Shown piece after piece: positions 1 to 9,733 of a stretch of 64,000 bases of DNA. The DNA is taken from the NCBI GenBank assembly GCA_938036835.1, contig CALHWB010000017.1:1-64000 (forward strand), given 5' to 3'. A model generated the notes under the pieces. The model ran no database searches, was not told the DNA's origin, and saw nothing but the letters and a program-made list of their open reading frames with translations. A program made the translations under genes and the position numbers. Source of the stretch: an uncultured Propionibacterium sp. GTDB taxonomy: Bacteria; Actinomycetota; Actinomycetes; Propionibacteriales; Propionibacteriaceae. The stretch's first letter is position 1, and every line of letters starts with the position of its first letter.

Positions 1-1080
<1,080 letters not shown>

Positions 1081-1250
1081 GAAAACTGCGACCCCGGATC
1101 GCTCCGGGCCGTCAACCTTGAGTTTGATGCTGACAAGATCTCCATTGCTGGATTGTCACTCATCAAAGGAATCCCTAACTCGCCGACCCAGGCTTCCCTG
1201 AGATCGCCGAGCACGGGTTCTTAGTGCATATTGGCATTGACTTTTAAGCA

Positions 1251-1270
1251 CGCTGTTGAGTTCTCAAGTT
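1251..1270 (-). promoter_or_regulatory. rRNA leader antitermination (boxA-like) motif
   Basis: On the minus strand this reads AACTTGAGAACTCAACAGCG, about 180 nt upstream of the mature 16S end. The TTGAGAACTCAA core is the boxA/nut-like element conserved in actinobacterial rRNA leaders, where the Nus antitermination complex is thought to load. The following segment, which reads AAAAGTCAATGCC on the RNA strand, is also typical of these leaders and of 16S precursor processing. Confidence 0.75.
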
Positions 1271-1325
1271 TCGGGTGCGTCCCTCGCTTTGCCCTTGTGA
1301 GGCGCCGCTTGGGGCAACTCATCCT

Positions 1326-1354
1326 ACTTTAGGAGGCCTACACCGTCTTGTCAA
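1326..1354 (-). promoter_or_regulatory. rRNA operon promoter (-35/-10)
   Basis: A perfect TTGACA (1349-1354) is followed after exactly 17 bp by TAAAGT (1326-1331) on the minus strand. Transcription should start near 1319, giving a leader of about 240 nt before mature 16S. Spacing and hexamers are those of a strong vegetative promoter. Just upstream is an AT-rich patch holding the inverted repeat GATCATC (1381-1387) / GATGATC (1406-1412), which could be an UP-like or regulatory element. Confidence 0.8.
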
Positions 1355-1412
1355 ATCCAGTGCATCGGCCTCGGACGGTCGATCATCGATTCTAAATCAA
1401 TTCTAGATGATC

Positions 1413-1856
1413 CATTCCCGATGATCTTCAGTTATCAAGCTTCGGTGCTACGCACCGGAGCGGAGTCATACTCTACTGGACATCCACCCGGAAGTCAAAC
1501 CTTACGGTCCGACCCGACCTCACCCCTGGCGCTCTGTGGCGGGCCCATATTGGACGCACACCCGTCTGCAACCCTTACCGGGCTCGGTCATCGGCAGCCC
1601 CTGGCACAGCCACCCTGACAAGGCCTAATCCATCGTTCACTGGACTCGGATCCTGTCATCTGGGTGTCTGCTTCGCTCAGCAGGCTCGGCTTACGATACA
1701 CGGGCGCCGAGCTTCGCGCAAATCGAGTTTCTCGGCCCACAAAACGGTACGCCATCAGGGGATGCCATGGCGGTCGTTCGGTCCCGGAATCGCCCCGGCA
1801 CCAAAGACCTGACCCAGCCTGTTCCAACCGGCGCCGCGGTTCGCGGCCGGCATCCC
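1413..1856. other. Intergenic stretch between rRNA promoter and tyrS
   Basis: No convincing gene is seen here. Several open frames cross it on both strands, but they lack ribosome binding sites and recognisable protein features. Short GC-rich inverted repeats just after the tyrS stop (about 1815-1850) could end tyrS transcription; no clean U-tract follows them. Confidence 0.5.
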
Positions 1857-3146
1857 TCAGGGGATCCTCTTCGTATCCTGAGGCCGGACATCGACCGCGC
1901 CCACCGTGCGCCGGCCACGACGCAACAGCACATAGCGACCAGCCAGCAGGTCTTCGGAGCACAATCGGGCCTCGGTGTCGGTGATTTTGCGATTGTTCAC
2001 GTACGCACCGCCCTCGCCGATGGCCCGGCGAGCCGCCGACTTGGAAGCAACCACGCCACTGGCCGCCAGCGCATCGATCACCAACGGCAACTGGCCGTCG
2101 ACCGGAGGCAGCGCAGCCACCGCGAGCCCATCGATCACCGCGGTCAACGTGCCCACCGGCAACGCGGTCAGATCGCCGCGGCCGAACAGTGCCAGGCCCG
2201 CCGATCCGGCGGCCCGCCGCTCGGCCACGCCATGCACCAGATCGGTGATGTCATCGGCCAGGGCTCGCTGGGCGGCGCGGGCATGCGGCGCATTGGCGGT
2301 CTGCTCGGCCAACTCGGCGATCTCGTCGTGGCTCCGCTCGGAGAAAACCTTCAGATAGTCGATGACCTTGGCGTCCTCGACGTTCAACCAAAACTGATGA
2401 AACGTGAACGGACTGGTCAATTCCGGATCGATCCAGATCGTACCCGACTCGGTCTTGCCGAACTTGGTGCCATCGGCCTTGGTGAGCAGGGGCGTCACCA
2501 GGCCATGGACGACCGCGCCCTCGGTACGACGAACGAAATCTACACCAGCGGTAATATTGCCCCATTGATCCTGGGCACCGGTTTGCAGGCTTACCCCATG
2601 GCGACGGTACAGTTCCCGGTAGTCCAACGATTGCAGCAGAACATAGGCGAACTCGGTGAAGCTGATACCAGCGTCCAGCCGCCGGGCAACCACATCGCGA
2701 GCCAGCATGCGGTTGACCGGGAAATGCTTGCCAACCGCGCGCAGGAAATCGAGCGTGGACAGCTGTGAAGTCCATTCGTAATTGTTCACCACGATGGCGG
2801 CGTTGTCGCCCTCGAAGTCCACATAGCCGCCGACCTGCAGGCGCAATCGCTCGGCCCATTCAGCGACCTGCTCGGCATCGTTCATCCGACGCTCACCGGT
2901 CGGCTTGGGATCGCCGATCAAGCCAGTCGCCCCACCCACCAGAAGCACCGGACGATGCCCGGCCTGCTGAATACGGCGCGCCACCAGCAACTGCACCAGA
3001 TGACCGATGTGCAGACTTGCCGCGGTGGGATCAAAACCGACGTAGGAACTGATCCGGCCAGACTCCAGGTGCGCGGCCAACGCGTCGGGATCGGTCGATT
3101 GGGCTACAAAGCCCCGCCAAGTCAGTTCATCGAGCAGTGCGTTCAC
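1857..3146 (-). CDS. tyrS: Tyrosyl-tRNA synthetase
   Basis: Class I aminoacyl-tRNA synthetase charging tRNA-Tyr with tyrosine in the cytoplasm. From the GTG chosen as start the protein is 429 residues, the usual TyrRS length. The HIGH motif is at residues 46-49, a KFGKT (KMSKS-equivalent) loop at 228-232, and the YVGFDPTAASLHIGH context is typical of bacterial TyrRS. An S4-type RNA-binding domain occupies roughly 365-425. The longer open frame upstream adds 23 residues of non-family sequence, so the GTG at 3146 is preferred; no strong Shine-Dalgarno is visible there. It lies 110 bp downstream of argH in the same orientation, the order also known in mycobacteria. Confidence 0.97.
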   Translation of the reverse strand: MNALLDELTWRGFVAQSTDPDALAAHLESGRISSYVGFDPTAASLHIGHLVQLLVARRIQQAGHRPVLLVGGATGLIGDPKPTGERRMNDAEQVAEWAERLRLQVGGYVDFEGDNAAIVVNNYEWTSQLSTLDFLRAVGKHFPVNRMLARDVVARRLDAGISFTEFAYVLLQSLDYRELYRRHGVSLQTGAQDQWGNITAGVDFVRRTEGAVVHGLVTPLLTKADGTKFGKTESGTIWIDPELTSPFTFHQFWLNVEDAKVIDYLKVFSERSHDEIAELAEQTANAPHARAAQRALADDITDLVHGVAERRAAGSAGLALFGRGDLTALPVGTLTAVIDGLAVAALPPVDGQLPLVIDALAASGVVASKSAARRAIGEGGAYVNNRKITDTEARLCSEDLLAGRYVLLRRGRRTVGAVDVRPQDTKRIP

Positions 3147-3256
3147 CCGCCAAACACTACCGACGAACGGCCAGCTACCCATCGATTCCCGGAATCGGCA
3201 GTTCGGCCGGCTCAACCGATCCGACTCGCATGACCGATTCCGATCGGGTCACCCGG

Positions 3257-4714
3257 CTACTCCGCGACCGACTCCGCCCAGGCAGACCACTGCGCACGAG
3301 CGCGATCCAACTCGGCAAGCTGTTCGGCTACCCGGGCCGGCGCGGTTCCGCCGCGTCCGGCTCTAGCAGCCACCGATCCCCGGATGGTCAGCGTCTCGAG
3401 CACCGCAGGCTGCAAGGCCGGATCGATCTCGGCGAGCTGGTCCCGGGTCAACTCACCCAGTTCGATCCCAGCCCGCTCGCAATAGCGCACCGCCGCGCCG
3501 GCAATGTCATGAGCCCGGGCAAAGGGCATCCCCTGGCGCACCAGCCAGTCGGCCAGATCGGTGGCCAGCGAATGGCCACGCGGTGCCGCAGCCGCCATCC
3601 GCGCCGCGTCGAAGCTCAAGGTACCCACCATCCCAGCCACCGCGGGCAGCAGCATGTGCAACTGGTCAACCGAATCGAACAGTGGCTCCTTGTCCTCCTG
3701 CAGATCCCGGTTGTAAGCCAACGGCAACCCCTTGCAGGTGGCCAGCAGGCCGGTCAGATTGCCGATCAACCGCCCGGCCTTGCCTCGAGCCAGCTCGGCA
3801 ACATCGGGGTTCTTCTTCTGCGGCATGATGCTCGAACCGGTGGACCAGGCATCCGAAAGAACCGCGAAACCAAACTCGGGGGTAACCCACAGCACGACGT
3901 CCTCGGCCAGCCGAGACAGATCCACCCCGATCTGGGCCAGCACGAACGTGGCCTCGGTGACCAGGTCGCGGGCTGCGGTACCGTCAATCGAATTGGGCAC
4001 GCTGCCGGCGAACCCCAATTCCCGGGCTACCGGCTCGGGATCCAGTACCAACGCGCTACCGGCCAGGGCTGCCGACCCGTAGGGACTCAAGGCGGCCCGC
4101 CGATCGAGGCCGGCAAGCCGATCGAGATCGCGAATCAATGGCCAGGCATGGGCCAGCAGGTGATGGGCGAGCAACACCGGCTGGGCCGTCTGCAGATGAG
4201 TCCGGCCGGGCATGATGACCGTCGCATGCGCCGCCGCCTGGTCGCGCAGCGCGCCCACGACTGCCAGCGACTCCCCGCCCACGGCCCGCAGCTCACGACG
4301 CAACCAGCGCCTGACCGAGGTGGCTATCTGATCATTGCGAGACCGGCCCGCCCGCAGCCGGCCGCCGAGCTCGGCGCCGACCCGCTCGATCAACAGCCGC
4401 TCCAGGGCACCATGCACGTCCTCATCGGTGGCGGCGGGACCGACCCGTCCAGCCACCACATCCTCCGCCAACCGGGTCAAGGCGCAAACCATCTCGGTGT
4501 GTTCGGCATCACCGAGCAGTCCGGCACGCCGCAGGGCCCCCGCATGCGCGATCGACCCAGCCAAATCGTCAAGTGCCAACCGCCAGTCGAACTGAGTGGA
4601 GACCGATAGCGCGAACATGGCCTGGGCGGGACCGTCGGCGAACCGGCCGCCCCAAAGGAATCCGTCGGCATGTGTCGCAGCCTTGTTCTGGTAGCTCACT
4701 GATAGTTCACCCAA
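3257..4714 (-). CDS. argH: Argininosuccinate lyase
   Basis: Splits argininosuccinate to arginine and fumarate, the last step of arginine synthesis. The 485-residue protein has the fumarase/aspartase superfamily signature GSSIMPQKKNPD at residues 293-304, whose loop carries the catalytic serine. It also has GRTHLQTAQP near residue 170 with the conserved His, and RAGRSRNDQI near 122-130. The N-terminus (FLWGGRFADGPA) is typical. It follows argR after 39 bp. In related actinobacteria argG sits between argR and argH; here it is missing, so the substrate-forming enzyme must be encoded elsewhere or be absent. Confidence 0.97.
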   Translation of the reverse strand: MGELSVSYQNKAATHADGFLWGGRFADGPAQAMFALSVSTQFDWRLALDDLAGSIAHAGALRRAGLLGDAEHTEMVCALTRLAEDVVAGRVGPAATDEDVHGALERLLIERVGAELGGRLRAGRSRNDQIATSVRRWLRRELRAVGGESLAVVGALRDQAAAHATVIMPGRTHLQTAQPVLLAHHLLAHAWPLIRDLDRLAGLDRRAALSPYGSAALAGSALVLDPEPVARELGFAGSVPNSIDGTAARDLVTEATFVLAQIGVDLSRLAEDVVLWVTPEFGFAVLSDAWSTGSSIMPQKKNPDVAELARGKAGRLIGNLTGLLATCKGLPLAYNRDLQEDKEPLFDSVDQLHMLLPAVAGMVGTLSFDAARMAAAAPRGHSLATDLADWLVRQGMPFARAHDIAGAAVRYCERAGIELGELTRDQLAEIDPALQPAVLETLTIRGSVAARAGRGGTAPARVAEQLAELDRARAQWSAWAESVAE

Positions 4715-4753
4715 TCATTCGCCGTGCGATTCGTGGACCGCCCGCCGGCCCAC

Positions 4754-5278
4754 TCAACCCTCCCCGGCGGCACCCTCGCGGCGGGCACCATAGGACAGCC
4801 CCGCGAACCAGGCCGCCAGGTGCCGGCCACCATCGGATTGCCGCGCGATGATCATGATCGTATCGTCCCCGGCGATGGTGCCAAGAATCTCGGGATTGGA
4901 AACCCGGTCGATGGCCGAGGCAAAGTACTGGGCAGCTCCCGGCGGGGTCTTCAACACCGCAAGATTGCCTGAGGACGCCACCGAAACCAGCAGTTCGGCA
5001 CAAACCCGGCTCAGGCGTGCCTCCCGCGCAGTCGAATCGGAGGCCACCTCGGTGGCCGGTGGGGCATAGACGAGCGTACCGCTGGTATTACGGACGCGTA
5101 CCGCACCGATCTCCAGCAGATCCTTGCTCAAGGTCCCCTGACTGACCGAGATGCCCTCTGCACCCAACAAATCGGCCAGTTCGGACTGCGAACCGATCTC
5201 ATGGTTTTCGATCAAGGCGACGATACGAGCCTGCCTGGCCACCCGCGAGGTGGTTCGGGTACCGCCGGCCTCAGCCAT
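4754..5278 (-). CDS. argR: Arginine repressor
   Basis: Arginine-responsive transcriptional regulator of 174 residues. An N-terminal winged helix (about residues 12-75, including SVSQGTLSKDLLEIGAVRVR) binds ARG boxes. The C-terminal oligomerisation domain carries the arginine-contacting GDDT (in ILGTIAGDDTIMII). The start ATG overlaps the argD stop by 8 bp; the longer frame upstream is argD antiframe and non-homologous. Being inside the operon it probably autoregulates it through the site proposed just upstream of argC. Confidence 0.95.
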   Translation of the reverse strand: MAEAGGTRTTSRVARQARIVALIENHEIGSQSELADLLGAEGISVSQGTLSKDLLEIGAVRVRNTSGTLVYAPPATEVASDSTAREARLSRVCAELLVSVASSGNLAVLKTPPGAAQYFASAIDRVSNPEILGTIAGDDTIMIIARQSDGGRHLAAWFAGLSYGARREGAAGEG

Positions 5279-6464
5279 TGCCGGCCTCACCGAGTACCTC
5301 GAACAGTACATCCACGAACTGCACCAATTGCTCCTCGGCGATGACCAGCGGTGGCGCCAGGCGCAAGACATTGGGTCGAGGGGCATTGACGATCCAACCG
5401 CGAGCCAGCAATTCATCGGCCACCTGGGTGGCGACGCAACCACGCAGCACGATACCCAGCAGCAGCCCCCGACCGCGCACCTGGTCGATCTGGTCCGAAC
5501 GCAACTGGGTAATCAAGCCGGCCAGTCTAGCCCCGCTAGCCCGCGCCCGAGCCAGCAACCCGTCGCGTTCGATCGTGTCCAGCACCGCGAGACCAGCGGC
5601 CGCGGCGACCGGGTTTCCCGAAAAAGTGCTGCCGTGGCTGCCCGGTGTGAACAGGTCGGCCGCCCGCCCCAGCCCGATGCAGGCACCGATGGGTATCCCA
5701 TTGCCCAGCCCCTTGGCCACGGTGATCAGGTCGGGTGTGAGGCCATCCGCGACCGAACACAGCCATTCCCCACAGCGCCCGATCCCGGTCTGCACCTCGT
5801 CCACCCACATCAGGGCACCGCACCTGGCGGTCATCTCGCGCACGCCCGCCAGGAAGCCCGGCGGCGGCACCACCACCCCAGACTCCCCTTGGATCGGTTC
5901 CACGACCACGGCCGCGGTCCGATCATCCAGCACCCGGGCCAACGCGTCCAGATCACCATAGGGGACGAAATCTACCTCACCGGGCAGCGGCTCGAAGGGC
6001 TCACGATAACGGGGGGTTGAGGTGAGCGCCAGCGCCCCCATAGTGCGACCGTGGAACGAGCCAGCCATGGCGATCACCTTGCGCCGCCCGATCAACCGGG
6101 TGGCCTTGAATGCCGCCTCGTTGGCCTCGGTGCCCGAGTTGGTGAAACAGACCCGCGCCTGCCGTGCCGGATCGGCGGCCACCGCCAGGGACGCCAACCG
6201 TTCGGCCAGCTCTATCTGCGGCTCGCTGGCGAACAGGTTGCTGATATGACCCAGGGTAGCCAGTTGCCTGCCGACCGCATCGTTTACCGCGGAGTGGGCG
6301 TGGCCCAGACCGCCCACCGCGATCCCGCTGAACAGATCCACATACCGGGTACCGGCTGCGTCCCACAGTTGCGCGCCAGAGCCCCGGACGAAGACCCGGC
6401 GGGGTGGCCCGAAGTTGCGCATCAACGCCCGGTCGTAGCGGGCCAGCAGTTCAGGCTGGGTCAT
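5271..6464 (-). CDS. argD: Acetylornithine aminotransferase
   Basis: PLP-dependent class III transaminase converting N-acetylglutamate semialdehyde to N-acetylornithine. The 397-residue protein contains the substrate-loop sequence FTNSGTEANEAAFKATR, the PLP-contacting Asp in DEVQTGIGRCGEW and the Schiff-base lysine in TVAKGLGNGIPIGA. The start (MTQPELLARYDRAL) overlaps the argB end by 14 bp; the longer frame was rejected because the added 43 residues are Trp/Pro/Cys-rich shadow sequence. argF would be expected next in the classical argCJBDFRGH order but argR follows directly. Confidence 0.97.
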   Translation of the reverse strand: MTQPELLARYDRALMRNFGPPRRVFVRGSGAQLWDAAGTRYVDLFSGIAVGGLGHAHSAVNDAVGRQLATLGHISNLFASEPQIELAERLASLAVAADPARQARVCFTNSGTEANEAAFKATRLIGRRKVIAMAGSFHGRTMGALALTSTPRYREPFEPLPGEVDFVPYGDLDALARVLDDRTAAVVVEPIQGESGVVVPPPGFLAGVREMTARCGALMWVDEVQTGIGRCGEWLCSVADGLTPDLITVAKGLGNGIPIGACIGLGRAADLFTPGSHGSTFSGNPVAAAAGLAVLDTIERDGLLARARASGARLAGLITQLRSDQIDQVRGRGLLLGIVLRGCVATQVADELLARGWIVNAPRPNVLRLAPPLVIAEEQLVQFVDVLFEVLGEAGNG

Positions 6465-7371
6465 CGCCGCTCTCCTGTTCGTCCCGGGTAACCATGGTGC
6501 CCGTGCCCTCATTGGTGAAGATCTCCAGCAGCAGGGCATGCTCCACCCGGCCATCGATGATGGTGGCCCGGGACACCCCGCTCTCCACGGCATGCAGGCA
6601 GGCCTCCATCTTGGGCCGCATGCCCGAGGCGAGCCCCGGCATCATGGCGCGCAGTTCGCTGCTGCTCAACTGGGTGATCAATTCGGTTGAACTGGGCCAG
6701 TCGGCATATAGCCCAGCCACATCGGTCAGCATCACTAGGCGTTCGGCTCGTAGCGCCACCGCCAGGGCGGCTGCCGCGGTATCGGCGTTGATGTTGTACA
6801 CCAGGCCACCGGGCCCCGGCGCCACCGTGGCGACCACCGGCACCCGGTCGCTGTCGATCAGATCCAGTATCGCATCCGGATCCACCGAGGCGACCTCGCC
6901 GACCTGCCCCAGATCGATCTCCTCACCATCCAACTCGAAAAGCTTCGGCCGGGCGGTGAACAGCCCGGCGTCCTCGCCCGAAAGACCGACGGCCATCGGA
7001 GCATACCGGTTGATCAAGTTGACCAGTTCGCGGCCAACCTGGCCCACGAGCACCATGCGCACCACATCCATCGCCTCGGTGCTGGTCACTCGTAATCCAC
7101 CGCGGAACTCGGAAGCGATGTGCAGGCGATCCAGCATCGAGTTGATCTGGGGACCACCACCATGGACCACCACGGCACGCACCCCGCAACGGCGCAGAAA
7201 CACGATATCCCGGGCGAAGGCTAGCTTGAGGGCGCCATCGATCATGGCGTTGCCGCCGTATTTGATCACCACGGTCTTGCCGGCATAATCCATCAGCCAA
7301 GGCAGGGCCTCAATCAAGACATTTGCCTTGGCGATCAAGGCCTGTTCGTCAACTATGCGTTTGATGGTCAT
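6451..7371 (-). CDS. argB: Acetylglutamate kinase
   Basis: Phosphorylates N-acetylglutamate with ATP, normally the arginine-inhibited step in organisms with the acetyl cycle. The 306 residues include the IKYGGNAM glycine loop, HGGGPQIN substrate loop and the ALSGEDAG-like GLSGEDAG and LTDVAGLY segments of the amino acid kinase fold. An N-terminal helix ahead of the kinase core (about residues 1-28) is the type seen in arginine-sensitive hexameric enzymes. Its ATG shares one base with the argJ stop (TGATG), so the two are probably translationally coupled. Confidence 0.97.
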   Translation of the reverse strand: MTIKRIVDEQALIAKANVLIEALPWLMDYAGKTVVIKYGGNAMIDGALKLAFARDIVFLRRCGVRAVVVHGGGPQINSMLDRLHIASEFRGGLRVTSTEAMDVVRMVLVGQVGRELVNLINRYAPMAVGLSGEDAGLFTARPKLFELDGEEIDLGQVGEVASVDPDAILDLIDSDRVPVVATVAPGPGGLVYNINADTAAAALAVALRAERLVMLTDVAGLYADWPSSTELITQLSSSELRAMMPGLASGMRPKMEACLHAVESGVSRATIIDGRVEHALLLEIFTNEGTGTMVTRDEQESGDDPA

Positions 7372-8525
7372 CAGGAGCTGTACTCCGAGTTCTCTTTCAC
7401 GTAGCCATATGTGAGGTCATTCGTCCATATGGTGGCTGCGGCCGGGCCGGTGTGCAGATCGACCCGGATATGGCAGTGCCGATCGGACAGATCGACCTGG
7501 GCACGGTCGGCCCCCGGCGCACTCGCCCGGCAGACCTGCACCCCATTGATCGCGACATCTAGGCATTCCGGGTCGAATACGGCATCGGTCACCCCGATAG
7601 CGGCCAGGATCCGTCCCCAGTTCGGATCGTTCCCGAAGATCGCACACTTCAACAGGTTGCTGCGCGCCACGGCACGCGCCACCGTCAAGGCATCTGCCTC
7701 GGTGGCCGCGCCAGCCACCTCGATCTCGATGTCGTGTGCGGCGCCCTCGGCGTCTTCGATCAACAGCCGGGTCAGTTGCCAGCACACCCGGGCGAGCACG
7801 GCCGTGAACTCTTCGGCCGCAGGCGTCACCCCAGATGCGCCGCTGGCCAAGGCAAGCACCGTGTCGTTGGTGGATTGGCAGCCATCGGAATCGATGCGGT
7901 CGAAGGTCAACGAACCAGCGATGCGCAGGCTAGCGGCCAACTGGGCAGATCCCACCTCGGCGTCGGTGGTGATGACCGCCAGCATGGTGGCCAGGGCCGG
8001 CGCCAGCATGCCTGCACCCTTGGCCATCCCGGCGACGGTGTAGCCAGCCGGACTGGTTACGCTGACCTGCTTGGAGTGGGTATCGGTGGTCATGATAGCC
8101 GTGGCGGCCGCCGGCCCACCATCGGTAGCTAGCTCCGCCGCCGCCCGGGTCAGGCCAGCGAGCAGCCGGGGCATCGGCAACCGGACGCCGATCATCCCGG
8201 TCGAGCACACCGCAACGTCTCGATCCTCGCAACCGAGCAGCCGGGCGGCGGCAGCGGCGGTCTGCGCGGTATCCGCCTGCCCACCGGCCCCGGTGCAGGC
8301 GTTGGCGCCACCGGAGTTGAGCACCACGGCCCGCAGCCGGCCGTCGGTCACTGCGGCCCGAGACCAACTGACCGGTGCCGCACGGACCCGGTTGCTGGTG
8401 AACAGCCCAGCGGCAGCGAACCGCGGACCCTGGTTGACCACCATCGCCAAGTCGGGGCGGCCATCGGTCCTGATCCCAGCCGGCACCCCTGCGGCCACGA
8501 AACCAGCCGGTGCGGTGATGCTCAT
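7371..8525 (-). CDS. argJ: Glutamate N-acetyltransferase / amino-acid acetyltransferase
   Basis: Recycles the acetyl group from N-acetylornithine to glutamate and, in bifunctional members, also makes N-acetylglutamate from acetyl-CoA. The 384-residue precursor has the autocleavage region KGAGMLAPALATMLAV; by family knowledge cleavage precedes the Thr of TMLA, which becomes the nucleophile of the beta chain. The C-terminal ANDLTYGYVKENSEYSS-like tail (here TNDLTYGYVKENSEYSS) is conserved. The start overlaps the argC stop as ATGA. Whether it is mono- or bifunctional cannot be told from sequence alone. Confidence 0.96.
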   Translation of the reverse strand: MSITAPAGFVAAGVPAGIRTDGRPDLAMVVNQGPRFAAAGLFTSNRVRAAPVSWSRAAVTDGRLRAVVLNSGGANACTGAGGQADTAQTAAAAARLLGCEDRDVAVCSTGMIGVRLPMPRLLAGLTRAAAELATDGGPAAATAIMTTDTHSKQVSVTSPAGYTVAGMAKGAGMLAPALATMLAVITTDAEVGSAQLAASLRIAGSLTFDRIDSDGCQSTNDTVLALASGASGVTPAAEEFTAVLARVCWQLTRLLIEDAEGAAHDIEIEVAGAATEADALTVARAVARSNLLKCAIFGNDPNWGRILAAIGVTDAVFDPECLDVAINGVQVCRASAPGADRAQVDLSDRHCHIRVDLHTGPAAATIWTNDLTYGYVKENSEYSS

Positions 8526-9565
8526 GGGGCCACCCCCGTTACCGGCAGCCCGCAGGTTTCAGGCAGCCCCAGGGCCAGGTTCATCGATTGGATCGCCCCA
8601 CCCGCGGTGCCCTTGGTCAGGTTGTCCAGGGTGCCGACCGCAACGAGCCGGCCCGCCTGGGTATCCACCGCGACCTGCACCTGGAAGGCATTGCTGGCCC
8701 GTACCGACTTCGAAGTCGGCCACGAGCCAACTGGCAGCACGGTGCAGAATGGCTCGTTCTGGAAACCGTGTTCGTAGGCTGCGCGCACCGTGGATTCCAT
8801 TACCCCACCGGGCAGCGGAGCGGTCACCACCGCCAGGATCCCGCGCGCCACCGGTGCCAGTATCGGGGTGAAGCTGATGGCGGGTTCGCTCGCCCCCAGC
8901 CACCGCAGATTCTGCAGCATCTCGGGTACATGCCGGTGTACCCCGCCCACCCCGTAGGCGCCGAGCGAGCCGAACAACTCGGCGCCCAGGAGATGCGACT
9001 TGGGCGTCCGGCCAGCGCCCGAAGTACCGCTCGCCGCGGCCACGGTGATGTCGCGCCCATCGATGAGCCCGGCCTGCAAGGCAGGCAGCAATGCCAGGGT
9101 GACAACGGTCGGGTAGCAGCCTGGCACCGCGATACGCCGGGTATCCGCCAGGATCGCCCGCTGCCCGGGCAATTCGGGCAGACCATACGGCCAGGTACCG
9201 GCATGCGGCGTGCCGTAAAACCGCACCCACTGATCGGCATCTCGCAGCCTGAAATCGGCACCACAATCGATGACCAGGGTTTCGGCGTCGAGCTCGGCGG
9301 CGATCGCCGCCGATGCGCCATGCGGCAGAGCCAGGAAGACCACATCGTGCCCTGCCAGATTGTCGACCGTACTGGCTAGCACCTCCCGATCGGCCAACGG
9401 CCCCAGGTGTGGCTGATGACTGCCCAACCGACTGCCGGCGCTGCTGCCCGCGGTGAGCCCGCCGATCTCCAGTTCGGGATGCTGCAGGGCCAGTCGCAGC
9501 AGTTCCCCACCGGCATATCCGGTACAGCCGGCAACCGCAATCCGAAATGTCATAGGCATAACCAT
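8522..9565 (-). CDS. argC: N-acetyl-gamma-glutamyl-phosphate reductase
   Basis: NADPH-dependent reduction of N-acetylglutamyl phosphate to the semialdehyde; first gene of the operon. A Rossmann motif AGCTGYAGGELLRL opens the protein and the catalytic cysteine lies in VPGCYPT. Three in-frame ATGs (9565, 9559, 9553) are possible starts. A GGAG ends 4 nt before the first and 10 nt before the second, so 9565 or 9559 is more likely than 9553; the difference is at most four residues. Confidence 0.96.
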   Translation of the reverse strand: MVMPMTFRIAVAGCTGYAGGELLRLALQHPELEIGGLTAGSSAGSRLGSHQPHLGPLADREVLASTVDNLAGHDVVFLALPHGASAAIAAELDAETLVIDCGADFRLRDADQWVRFYGTPHAGTWPYGLPELPGQRAILADTRRIAVPGCYPTVVTLALLPALQAGLIDGRDITVAAASGTSGAGRTPKSHLLGAELFGSLGAYGVGGVHRHVPEMLQNLRWLGASEPAISFTPILAPVARGILAVVTAPLPGGVMESTVRAAYEHGFQNEPFCTVLPVGSWPTSKSVRASNAFQVQVAVDTQAGRLVAVGTLDNLTKGTAGGAIQSMNLALGLPETCGLPVTGVAP

Positions 9566-9572
9566 GCAGCTC

Positions 9573-9590
9573 CACGAATACTAATTGCAA
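9573..9590 (-). promoter_or_regulatory. Candidate ARG box (ArgR operator)
   Basis: On the minus strand TTGCAATTAGTATTCGTG lies directly upstream of the argC ribosome binding site. It is an AT-rich 18-bp imperfect palindrome in a GC-rich region and shares the AAT-N4-ATTC centre of the ArgR consensus, with mismatches in the outer arms. It also overlaps a weak -10-like TAGTAT, a position suited to repression. The match is partial, so this is a proposal. Confidence 0.4.
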
Positions 9591-9733
9591 GTTGGTTCGC
9601 CCCATCATCCCACCGCAAGTTGCCCACCCCTTGACGACCGACCAGGACCCGCGATCATGAGCAGCCGATCGGAGACCGGCCTGCACCGCTAGGCTTGGGT
9701 GGCCATAGCCGGGGCCCACGGAAAGGCCAGCCC

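Noticed and set aside
1767..2768. 333-codon plus frame opposite tyrS and similar long antisense frames (for example 3137-4609, 11515-12651, 13560-15140, 36914-38068)
   Set aside because: Mirror frames of high-GC genes, rich in Arg, Pro, Gln and Gly, without homology; the other strand carries the recognised proteins.
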